A stretch of 64,000 nt of DNA from Vitellaria paradoxa (taxonomy: Eukaryota; Streptophyta; Magnoliopsida; Ericales; Sapotaceae): NCBI GenBank assembly GCA_019916065.1, contig CM034242.1, positions 45,320,626-45,384,625 on the forward strand. Reading direction: 5' to 3'. This document shows, in pieces, positions 47,107 to 57,900 of this stretch. Position numbers and translations under genes: made by a program. The notes under the pieces were generated by a model. The model made no database searches. It saw only the letters and a list, made by a program, of their open reading frames with translations, and had not been told where the DNA came from. Position 1 is the stretch's first letter. Each line of letters opens with the position of its first letter.

Positions 47107-48379
47107 TAACTTATATAAATCCAAAAACACTCTTCACAGTTAAATCATAACACTGGGCGGCTAATTATGTCAACGGTGTCCCCTGACGACACACGGAAGC
47201 CCCTCTGTGATATATGCATGTATATATATAAATGCATGAAAAGTCACTGAATCAAATGCTCAGGGGGTTTAAAGTGATAAAAATTGAGATAAAATAAAAT
47301 AAATTAAGATAGTTAGTTGATTCATAACCTGTGTAATAAAATAAAAATAAAATAAAAAATGAATAATTTTTTAAAAATTTTGAAAACTTTTTAATATTTT
47401 TTAATACACCAAACTTATCATTGATTATTATAGTTTTGCCGTGGGGCATCAGTTTCAAAAGATAAGAAGTGAAAGGTGATTATTAATTTGATTCATTTAA
47501 ATATATACATGGTCTTCGCGTATATATATTTAATATCTTCTATTAATATATTCTATGGCCATCTTTTATTCTTATTTTCCTGACGTCGGAGAATCGTTCC
47601 AAGCTATATGTATACACGTATCTTTTGATACCACCTCCAAAATACAAACTCATTCACGAGTGGTGGAGATTTTTGTCTTGCATCGAAGGGTTTGTTTGGG
47701 TTACTTTTTTTTTGGGCTAAAATTTAATTTTTTTAAATTATAATTTTTAAGAGTATTAATCGCATTCATATAAAAATTTAAAAATTATTACCTGTTTGAT
47801 TAGAAACTATTCATTTAACTTAAAAAAGTAAAGAAAAAGTTAATTTTTTTTATTTTTTAACTTTTACTCAAATAAATATAAATTTTTTAATTTTTTTAAC
47901 AAGTAGTATTAATAAGCTTAGAAGTTACAACTTTTAAAAAGAAATTTAAATTTTGGTAAAAAAATCATATAATTAAGAAAAAAATAACAAAAAAGTTAGT
48001 AGCTTTTTTGAATGTAAACAGAGCTTAAATTTATTTGTGTCTATTTATGTTTATATTTAAGTATTCCAAATTTAATAAATATATTAAATAATTACTTTTT
48101 TAAAAAAAAATTATATCGAATCCTATTAATTTTAAATTTGTGTATTCATATTAAATGTATCAAATTTATATATATATTTTTAATAATTTTATATTAATGT
48201 TGTATTTAGTATTATCAGTGAGTATTAAAAAAATACTAAAAATTCAAAATTTTCATTTAAAATAGAAAAAGTAATTGTATGTAGCCTAGCACCCAACATG
48301 AAATAAAAAAAAAAATATGTGATTCTCATTTGGTCTTTGCTCACAATCCACTGCGTCTCTGCAGTACTCTCTCCTGCTC

Positions 48380-48387
48380 TATAAAAC
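48380..48387 (+). promoter_or_regulatory. Probable TATA box of the AMT1 gene
   Basis: TATAAAAC, 73 bp upstream of the AMT1 ATG, followed by a CT-rich leader (48417-48440). Spacing predicts transcription from about 48410 and a 5' UTR of roughly 40 nt. Inferred from position and motif only. Confidence 0.65.
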
Positions 48388-48452
48388 TACACCCCATTAG
48401 AAACTTTTCTCCCACATCTCTCTCTCTCTCGCTCTCTCTCAATTTTGTTGCC

Positions 48453-48647
48453 ATGGAATCTCTCAGCTGTTCAGCCTCAGACCTCATCCCCCACCTAGGC
48501 GCCGTTGCCAACGCCACGGCGGTGGCCACCTTCATCTGCGGCCGTTTCCATACCATTTCCACCAAGCTCTCAGACACCACTTACGCCATTGATAACACCT
48601 ACCTCCTCTTCTCCTCCTACTTGGTCTTTTGCATGCAGCTCGGCTTC

Positions 48648-48735
<88 letters not shown>

Positions 48736-48872
48736 CCTACTACCTCTTCGGCTTTGCCTTCGCCTTCGGCTCCTCCTCCAACGGCTTCATCGGCCACCAC
48801 TCCTTCGGCCTCAAAGGGATCCCATCGCCGTCGTTAGATTACAGCTTCTTCCTCTACCAATGGGCGTTCGCC

Positions 48873-48919
<47 letters not shown>

Positions 48920-49988
48920 GTTCGTCGCCTACCTCATCTACTCCTCCTTCTTAACTGGCTTCGTCTACCCAATAGTCTCCCACTGGTTCTGGTCCACCGG
49001 GGGTTGGGCCAGCGCGTCCCGGTCCAACGGCGACCTCCTTTTCGGCTCTGGAGTAATCGACTTCGCCGGTTCAGGCGTTGTCCATATGGTCGGAGGAGTA
49101 GCCGGTCTATGGGGTGCCTTAATCGAAGGCCCCAGAATTGGCCGGTTCGACCGGTCTGGCCGGTCCGTGGCCTTGCGCGGTCACAGCGCCTCTCTCGTGG
49201 TCCTGGGTTCATTCCTGCTCTGGTTTGGCTGGTACGGGTTCAATCCCGGTTCATTCTTGACCATCTCGAAATCCTACGGTACTAATGAACCTTATTACGG
49301 TCAGTGGAGCGCCGTCGGTAGGACAGGTGTCACAACCACATTGGCTGGAAGCACAGCTGCGCTTACTACCTTGTTTGGCAAGAGATTATTGGTCGGGCAT
49401 TGGAACGTAATGGACGTGTGTAACGGTCTGTTGGGAGGTTTCGCTGCAATCACAGCCGGGTGTTCGGTGGTAGAACCGTGGGCAGCGATCATATGCGGCT
49501 TCGTGGCGGCTTGGGTTTTGATAGGGTGTAACAAGATCACAGAGAAGTTAAAGTACGACGACCCGCTTGAAGCGGCGCAACTCCACGGCGGGTGCGGCAT
49601 GTGGGGCGTGCTCTTCACCGGATTGTTTGCTACGGAGCGGTACGTCAACGAGGTTTATTCGGGCGGCCAGCCGGGGCGACCTTATGGGTTATTGATGGGC
49701 GGCGGAGGGAGGCTCCTGGCGGCGCAAATCATCCAGATCTTGGTGGTGTTCGGGTGGGTCACAGCCACGATGGGTCCGCTGTTCTATGGGTTGAATAAAT
49801 TGAAGCTGTTGCGGATTTCGAGAGACGATGAGATGGCGGGAATGGATCTGACAAGGCACGGTGGGTTCGCGTACGTGTATCATGATACAGATGATCACTC
49901 CCACATTCCTGCTTTTGCCATGAAGAGGATCGAGCCCACGGGGTCAAGTCCGACACCTGATCATAACTCACCGTCCTCGACTGTATAA
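48453..49988 (+). CDS. AMT1: AMT1-type high-affinity ammonium transporter, intronless
   Basis: 511 residues ([15 protein letters not shown]...), no intron, as usual for plant AMT1 genes. I chose the ATG at 48453: it sits in CCATGGAATC, gives the family N-terminus, and follows a TATA box and CT leader; the longer frame from 48330 would begin in the promoter. The eleven-helix Amt/Rh fold is recognisable. Evidence includes [17 protein letters not shown] near 74-90, the signature [13 protein letters not shown] at 203-215, twin pore histidines H211 and H378, and the conserved [13 protein letters not shown]. The C-tail [16 protein letters not shown] carries T467 in the position phosphorylated to close AMT1 channels. 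It imports ammonium across the plasma membrane as a trimer. [16 protein letters not shown] makes it closest, from memory, to the AMT1;2 branch. Coding GC is much higher than its surroundings. Confidence 0.97.
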
Positions 49989-50313
49989 ACAATCGAAAGG
50001 CAACACCCAAACATGGGACTTCGATTTGAATGTTGATTTCACTGTTCTTCTTATTTTCATGCTTTTAATTTATTTTTATTTATTTCTCAAAAAAGGAAAA
50101 CTTGATAAGTTTAATTTGAAAGTTTGTTTATATAAACTTATTTAATTTTAAAAATAACATTGAAATTATATTTTTAGATAACAATAAATAATTTTTAAAA
50201 ATTTAGTATAAAAGTTTAATTTTTATAAGAATAAATAAATTAAATAATATAAAAAATATATTTTTTTAAATATTTTAAACTAAGCCAAACTCGAAACTAC
50301 AAAATTAATTCCA

Positions 50314-50316
<3 letters not shown>

Positions 50317-50344
<28 letters not shown>
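50317..50344. repeat. (AAT)n microsatellite
   Basis: About nine ATA/AAT triplets in the AMT1 3' flank. Confidence 0.9.
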
Positions 50345-50345
<1 letters not shown>

Positions 50346-51477
50346 GATAAACTTAGATTAAATCTAAAATAGTCACCTCTAACTGGTTTGTTTGGAGATG
50401 GGAGATATGGGATAATTTGAAACCACATTTAAATTTTAAAATATTTTAAGTTCGCAATCACAATCACTCAAGTTACTATACTCTTTTTTTGTTTTTTTTT
50501 TAATCATACTAGAGAAGACAAACCACAATAACACAAGTACTTAACTTTGATAAACTATATATGCTTACTAAAATTGACGCAAATAAAAAATTTAAATATA
50601 ATAAAATAAATCAATAAGTATTTTATGAAATTGTGCATGCTTTGAATATTTTATAATTTATTTGAAATTATTTTTTTATCAATGTAAAATGTTACACAAG
50701 GGCAGGTCAACACTAATGTCTTAAAGGACCTTCTCTCGCCCTCTCTTCCACTTATGTTGGCCCACTTATTTGGCAAAATAATGTTCAATTTAATCCATTT
50801 GGCAAAATGATATTAAACTAAAAAGGAATAATATGATTTAGAAAAATAAATTATTAGTGGTTGTTCTATTTGTAAATTTATTTTTCAATAGTTATAAGTT
50901 CGATTTTTTTTAGAATTATTGAAAAACTTACTAATTGTTAACTCTAAAATTAAAGAATTAATCGTTAATTATACACAAATTAGTATTATCGACTGTTAAC
51001 ACTCATCAAATAGATTAGTTAAGGTTATTAGCTTCGACTTGATGAGTGAAATTACAAATTCTTACCTCTAATTGAATTACATCTTTTCTATTCTTTTTAC
51101 TCGTTAATCTTTTAAGTTTGGTACTAAAAGTTTACTAGAATCACAACTATTTTAAATAAAATAGAATAATAAAAATGGTTATAAATATGAAAACATACAT
51201 ATAATCTCTTAGGCTTGCTATCTACCTAAAAATAAGCCCACTATTTTTGTGATTGGAAAAAGAAAAAATTTGACTTTTTTAAGGTAATTTTTTAGTTTTA
51301 ATTAATTTGACATTTTTACCTTTAAAAGTTAAAAAAAAATTAAAATATAAAAAGATAAATTTAATCATTTTACAAATAAATAAATAAGCCAATTAGCTCT
51401 TTTCATCCCAAACGATAACTTGTTCTCATCCACTCATCATATTTGTTGTACTATAGAATAATAAAAATCTTATAAAA

Positions 51478-51639
51478 GGTGTGTTTAGAGTTGTATAAAA
51501 GTGTATAAAATAAAATTATGAAAATAAATATCTCATAATTCGTACAGTGAGTGAAAAATTTAAATTTTGTTATCTCATAATTTATATTTGTAGAAATTTA
51601 TAAAATTTTATTTTATTTTATTTAATTCCAAACGGAGCC
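51478..51639. mobile_element. MITE-like inverted-end element
   Basis: About 162 bp with ends GGTGTGTTTAGAGTTG and, reversed, GGCTCCGTTTGGAATT, and an AT-rich interior. Same end type as the Tourist-like elements at 36673 and 46963. The flanks are A-runs, so the target duplication is uninformative. Confidence 0.65.
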
Positions 51640-51976
51640 AAATATATGGACACACATTTATTTTTTTTTTTCAAACATAAATTTCAGAACGCAATCACAT
51701 CATTTTTAAAGTGTATTCATTATCCGAAATTTTTACTTAAAAATATAATCTGAAATTGCATTTTTTATACAACAATAATATTTTGACAAATATTTTAAAC
51801 TGACTTAAAAAAAAAAAAGAAAATTGTGGGCAGATGCACTGAAAAAAAAAAAAAAAAAAGGTCTTACATATCAGAGAGGGAAAGAGAAAAATGGAAGCCT
51901 GTGCAAATCACTGCACCGCTGCACTGCAGGGCTCCCTGGTCGTAACTCTAGAAGCAGCGCAGCTCTGAGATCTGTA

Positions 51977-54900
51977 ATGGGCTTCTCATTGGGAACTCTG
52001 GCAACTCCATCTATCTGTTGTAAGGCCAACAACTCGCATGCGCTCGATGCGTCCTACATCCGACGCGCCGCCGAGATTGCTGACAAGTCTGCCGGCTTCA
52101 CGTCTCCCCACCCCAACTACGGCTGCGTCATCCTCACCGACGCCGGCAAGGTTGCCGGGGAGGGTTACCTCTACGCCCAGGGGACCAAGCCCGCCGAGGT
52201 CCAGGCCGTCGAGGCGGCCGGCTTCCTGTCGAGGGGTGCCACCGCCTATCTCAATATGGAGCCCGGTGACTGCCACGGCGACCGCACTGCTGTTTCTGCT
52301 CTTATCCAGGTCTGCACCTTGCAAAAAACATCTCCGTTGTGTGTGTAAGTGGATTTATATTTATAGACTTTGGATTGATACAATTTGATTCAGCAATTTA
52401 CTCAACTTGAAAGATTGCTGAATAAGATTTAGGGGTAGTGGGCGAGGTTCGGCGGAGGTGTCTCATTTGTTATTCAAAGATCATTGATTTTTGCGGGCGC
52501 CAGCGAAGTGAAGGTGTAGTGGTTTGCTTTGATGCTTTGTGGCGGTTTCTGCTTGATAATTAACTTTGATAACATTATTATTATTCTCATGGAGATGGTG
52601 GAAGTCTTGGCTGCAAACTTGGGTTATGCTTTTGGCTCTCTCCAATTTCTTATTTGGGGTTACCTTTTGGATCTAAATTTAAAGCAAGGTAGTGAGTTAT
52701 TTGGTGGTGGAGAGATTTTTGAGAAATTTGGCATCCCGGAAGAGATGGCATCTATCTGAGGGAGGGACCATCACTCTTATTAAAAGCACTTTATCGAGTA
52801 TGCGTACCTATATCTTTACCATCCTTGTTGTGCCTATTACAGTGGTATGTGATTTGGAGAAAATGTTTGTGTGGAGGCTTGGAAAGGAAGTTGAAGTACC
52901 ACCTAGTTAATTGGGGGGCGTTATCCCTTTTCCCTACCTTGAAAGGGCGAAGGGTGCACGTAAGAGACCTAGAAGTGTTTAGTAAAGTATTGCTAGGCAA
53001 TTTTATATGGTCCTATTGTGATTTTTTTTAGAGAGGGATACAAAATGAAGTAAGGTGATTAAAAGTAAGTATAGGTTCAGTGGAGTGGTTGGTTCTCTAA
53101 TAATCCTAGTGTTGCATATGGAGTGAATGTTTGGAGAGGCATAATGAGTATTAAGGAGAATTTGAGAAATTGTAGCTGCTTGAGGAAGGGGATGGCAGGT
53201 GCATCAAATTTTAAGATTGATGACTGGTGTGGCCAAAAACTACCGAAGGAGTCTTTTCTTAGATTATTCCCTTTCAGGTAATTCATATAGCACTTAGCAT
53301 TTTAATGGCATTTGTGGGTGGAATCTCTTGTTTTGTGAGTGGGTCCATGATTGGGATGTTGAGGATGTCAAGGAGTTTTTACATGCTTTGTATGAGTGCA
53401 TAATTCAAGAGGGGGTGGAAGATAATGGGTATTAAGGAGAATTTTAGACACTGTAGTGGCCTGAGGTAGGGGATGGTAGGAGCATCAAATTTTAGATTGA
53501 TGACTGGTGTGGCTGAAAACGACTGAAGGAGTCTTTTCTTAGACTGTTCCCTTTTGCAGTTAATTCAGATGGCGCAGTAGAATATTAGTGGCATTTGTGG
53601 GTGTGTAATCTCGTGTCGTGAGGAGTTCCATGATTGGGATATTGACGATGTTGAGGTGTTTATACATGCTTTGTATGAGCGCATAATTCAAGAAGGGGTG
53701 GCGGATGCCATAAGATGGAGCCCTGGTAGGAATGGTTACTTCATTGTCTCATCATTTCACCATTGCCTGAAATGGAAGAGGGACATCACTTTCCTGTGGA
53801 AAGGGGTGTAATGGATGAGTGATCCAATGTGGCCCTTCTTGTGAGGGAAGCTATTTTGACTGTAAATAATCTTTGGAAGAGGTAAAACGTCATCCTTGAT
53901 TGGTGTTGCATGTGCAGGGACGGTGACTCACCTGCACAATGGCGGTGGAGTTGTGGGGTGTGCTCCTTTCAATGTTTAGGGTTGATTGGGTTATGTTCGA
54001 ATCGGTTATGGTGTTGTCTAAGTCATGCTTGGGGGCTGCCCAAGAGGCAGGGCTAGAAAAGCTTGGGACATGGCCTCTTTGTGTTTGATGCGCTGCCTTT
54101 AGAGGGAGCAAATCATTATTACATTGAACAAATGGTTTATATAGTTTATGGTTTAAAAGGTGTGATGCTTGTCTTGCCGTACTATTGGGTAAATCAAGCT
54201 AGCACATTCTTTGCATTCTTTTGTAGGGTTTGTTCGGGAGGTTTATCACTTTCTTTTGATATTTAGTAGTTGATGGGACAATTTACACTCGCATGGTGCT
54301 TAGTAATTGATCATACTTTATCTATAAAAAAAAAAAAAAAAAATAATAATAATAATAAATAAATTGAATGGTGCTATGATTTTATCATAGTTCAATTTTA
54401 GTTGACCCGACCATTGAGCCACTATTTCTTAAGGACCTTAACCAGGTCTCTCTTTTAGTTTGATGAATGGTTTTAGATCTTAAACATTGATTTAGACCTT
54501 TGCATTGATCTTGCTGAAATTCTTAACTTCTTGTCATTTCAATTCACATTAGGCTTTTTATTTTGGTTTTGTAAGCTCCAAAATAGATGTATTGTTGGCA
54601 ATGGACATTTATTAGTGAGATAAGAGACAGCATGTAGGGTGATAATCATACAAATATTATCAGAATGACTGAATGAATGAAGACCTTTCAAACTTGAAAA
54701 GCTGCAGGTGAGTCAGATCGTTTGTGGATGAGATATTAATTTAAACATAGCCTTATACATCTAGTAGTCCCTTTTTTTCTTCAGAAGAAGAGGTAGAGGA
54801 GGTGCCTGGTGACCATAATGATGCAAGGCACATGTTAATGTGCCAATAAAATGCAGTGATTACTACACACTCACACTCACATGAAGACCGCCTTGGATGA

Positions 54901-57900
54901 TTTCTACATGGTATTTACATACATCTTGGAGACAATGTCTACATTTAACTGATATTCTGTACATTAGGCAGAAATTACTAGAGTTGTCATTGGAATCAGG
55001 CATCCTTTGCAACATCTTCGAGGAAATGCTATTCATGCATTGAGAAGTGAAGGACTCACGGTTGATGTTCTTGGGGAGGATCTACAAAGTAAAACAACTG
55101 AGGTACATATTCAGCTTTATGTGCTTCCTTAATTTACTTGAAAGTTTTTCTTGTATACTCACTTGGAATACTGATATATTGTCTATTCCTTTACTTTATT
55201 CTGGTTGTCATGGGCTTAAACTTTACCATGAATTTTAATTGGAATTGTATATGCCAGCAATGTACCTTCCTGATTTTATGAAATACAAATCCTTTTCAGA
55301 TGGGTGATAATTGTCTAAGCTATTGACGGCTTGCCACCATGTCGTTTTAGGTGCTGAATTATCTCGAAATGGTGTATGTTAGTCTGGATGTGGTGGTTTG
55401 GATTTACCATTTAGTAATCTCATAGTCCTATTTTATAGGTCCCCATAAGGATTTGGCGCACGGCTAGGGATATTGTTTTATTTTTTATTAGATTTCACAT
55501 TTCCCCCCGAAAGAACTTGTAAAGGGTTTCATGAGTGATTAAGTGATGGACACATGTACCAACGTGTCTTAGAAAACATTTGGATGGACTCCTTACATAT
55601 ACAGGCAAAATATCCTAGTAGTGCACTCGGTTGTGGTGATTTCATAGAAATTTCCTTGTTTCATAGATTCCAATTGCTATGAAAATCATCCAACAATTTC
55701 CTGTGAATGTGTGCATTTCCATTGGGCTTATTGGCTAACTTTTACTTTTTCAGTTCTAATTTGATAATCCAGAGTTTCATAGTATAAAATTGATCACCCA
55801 GTTTTCTCTAACATTTAGATTCTCCAGGAAGCTCTGAAATCCTGCCTCTTGGTCAATGCTCCTTTGCTGTACAGAGCTGCCGCAAGAGTTCCATTCTCTG
55901 TTCTCAAGTATGCAATGACTCTTGATGGTGAGCATTACGTCTTTCAGAAGAATATCTTACCAGTTTCTTAGTTTATTCATTGTTAATGATGAATCCCATT
56001 GATTTTTAGTTACTTGTGGGGACTGAAAAGTTTATGGTAGCAGGAATGGTTACTGATGGCTTTGTATGATTGCTGGCAGGAAAAATTGCCACCAGTAGTG
56101 GACATGCATCATGGATAAGCAGCAAGAAGTCAAGAAGTCGAGTTTTTGAATTACGGGGTCGAAGTGATGCTATTATTGTTGGGGGAAATACCGTGCGCAT
56201 GGATAGTATGGATCTTTGTTGTAATGTTTAAGTTGCTGGAGATGCCCCATATATTATTCATGCTGTTCTAACTCTGCTTCAAAATTCAGATCCACGATTA
56301 ACTGCAAGACATGGATACGGACATTTGCCCATGCGGATTGTTATGTCACAAACAATCGATCTTCCTGAGGTAGCAAATCTTTGGAATGTCAGTGAGGTCC
56401 CAACCATAGTTGCAACACAAAGAGGTGCTAGAAAGAGTTTTCAGAAGTTTCTTGCATCCAAAGGTGTTGAAGTAGTGGAGTTTGACATCTTAAATCCTAA
56501 ATATATCATGGAATACTTGTACGATCGTGGTTACCTTTCGATTTTGTGGGAGTGTGGCGGTGCATTGACTGCATCTGCTATTTCATCTGGTGTTATACAC
56601 AAGGTATGTGTAATTATTTTCCTTGTGGAATTAGACCACATTTCTCAATACAGTTGTTTAAGTCTTCTGCAAATTTTACTTGACAGATTGAGCGGTCTAC
56701 CCAAATTGGAAACCCCTTTATGATATTTAGGGAGAAACTTAACATTGATGGGTTAACAATTTCAGATTCCCTATTACCCATTCTACATGTTAACAAAATT
56801 TTGATTCTTTTATCATTGTAAGGCTAGTGGCTTCTCTTGGACTGGACTTTAAATATTTGAACTGTTTATTGGACTCCAATGTGCATTTGAAATATTTGTT
56901 TTTCATAAATGCTATTCTAGTTCTGCTGGAAAATTATACCCAAAAAAGGAAAAAAGACCAAAAACACTATCAGAATAATGTAGCAGTCTTGTAAAGTACT
57001 TCCATTGGAATGGACGTTTTATTTCAAAGTGATAGGCCACTTTTGGCCATATCAATCTGGTAATACTTTCTGATTAAATTTTTTGGTCGCATAGGATTTA
57101 CCCTTGTTCTTATTCTACATTCTTTCAGTGCCTTCAATTGGTTTTTGGCTCTATTGTTATAACAGAACATATATTTCTACTCTCCTATTTTGTCTATTAG
57201 ACAATGTCTTGAGCTACTTCCTTCTGGGCTTGCTTTTTTTCATTAGCAAGCTAACGAATGTATTGATAATTTTTTTCAAATGTAATTTTGTTGTTTTGAA
57301 CTGCATGGATTTTTTGAACTACATGCTTATGTTGTGGTGTGTTTTGCCTCTGTTCTTTTGTAGCTTAGATTCAAATTATTTTTTGGTCATTCTATTCATG
57401 GCTTATTTGACAACCTTAACCTATTGTGGTGTGTGTTAAGTCCCACATCGGAAGCATGGTGGGAGAGCTTGGGTATATAGGTAGAAGCTATGAACTCAAT
57501 TTTCACCTCCTTAGCTAGCTCTTTTAGGGAGCTTTTGTACTTGTTTCATATGGCATAAAAGTTGACCTATGCATGCAATCATTTAGACTCGAGGCACTAC
57601 ATGGCGGGATTCGCTTTTGGTCATGGTGCTTGTGAGCCAGCTAGTGATTGTGGGCCTCATAAGGACGCATGGTGTTAAGAGAGAGTTGGGTTGGGGGGAG
57701 GGGTGATTGTGATGACCTTAACCTACCAATGGCTTCTGTTGAGTCCTGCATCAGAATTGTGAGTGGGGGATCTTGAATATATACATAGGAGCTATGAACT
57801 CAATGCCACCTCCTTTGCTAGCCATTTTGAGGGAGCTCTCATAGTTGTTATAGCATAACGGCCAATGATCAAAATTTCATTTTGGTAGGTTGTTTCAGTT

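Larger units (their letters stand above)
46795..47500. repeat. Two-copy duplication of about 355 bp upstream of AMT1
   Basis: CTGGGC..CTAATT followed by GTCAACGGTGTCCCCT occurs at 46801 and 47153. Both are followed by GAAGCCC...TGTGATATAT and then by a MITE-like AT-rich block with GAGATAAA...ATAAATT. The first copy's MITE (46963-47106) is well preserved; the second is decayed. Confidence 0.8.
42715..48452. other. Intergenic region between membrane-protein gene and AMT1
   Basis: No gene was recognised in 5.7 kb. Contents: 3' UTR of the upstream gene, MITE copy B (44224-44955), a SINE (46076-46262), a 53-bp tandem triplet, a long AT microsatellite, a duplicated 350-bp block, and the AMT1 promoter at the right end. 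The stretch 45000-46050 is AT-rich and shows nothing else. Confidence 0.7.
49989..51976. other. Intergenic region between AMT1 and PYRR
   Basis: AT-rich. Contains the AMT1 3' UTR, an (AAT)n run at about 50317-50344, a MITE-like element at 51478-51639, and the PYRR leader. No gene recognised. Confidence 0.7.

Noticed and set aside
48330..48452. Upstream extension of the AMT1 frame (41 codons)
   Set aside because: It contains the TATA box and CT-rich leader, and the family N-terminus starts at 48453.
48629..49285. 218-codon plus-strand ORF, Arg/Leu/Pro-rich
   Set aside because: It lies in another frame of the AMT1 coding sequence; the GC-rich codons make long shadow frames.
51824..51976. Upstream in-frame ATG for PYRR
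   Set aside because: It would add 51 residues beginning with a poly-Lys run from an A-tract; the start at 51977 gives the expected total length. Not fully excluded without a cDNA.
51986..52388. Two long ORFs overlapping PYRR exon 1 (one on each strand)
   Set aside because: They are shadows of the GC-rich first exon; only the 51977 frame splices onward in frame.
57104..57439. 111-codon hydrophobic ORF in PYRR intron 5
   Set aside because: T-rich intron sequence read as Phe/Leu; it runs into an LTR-like repeat.
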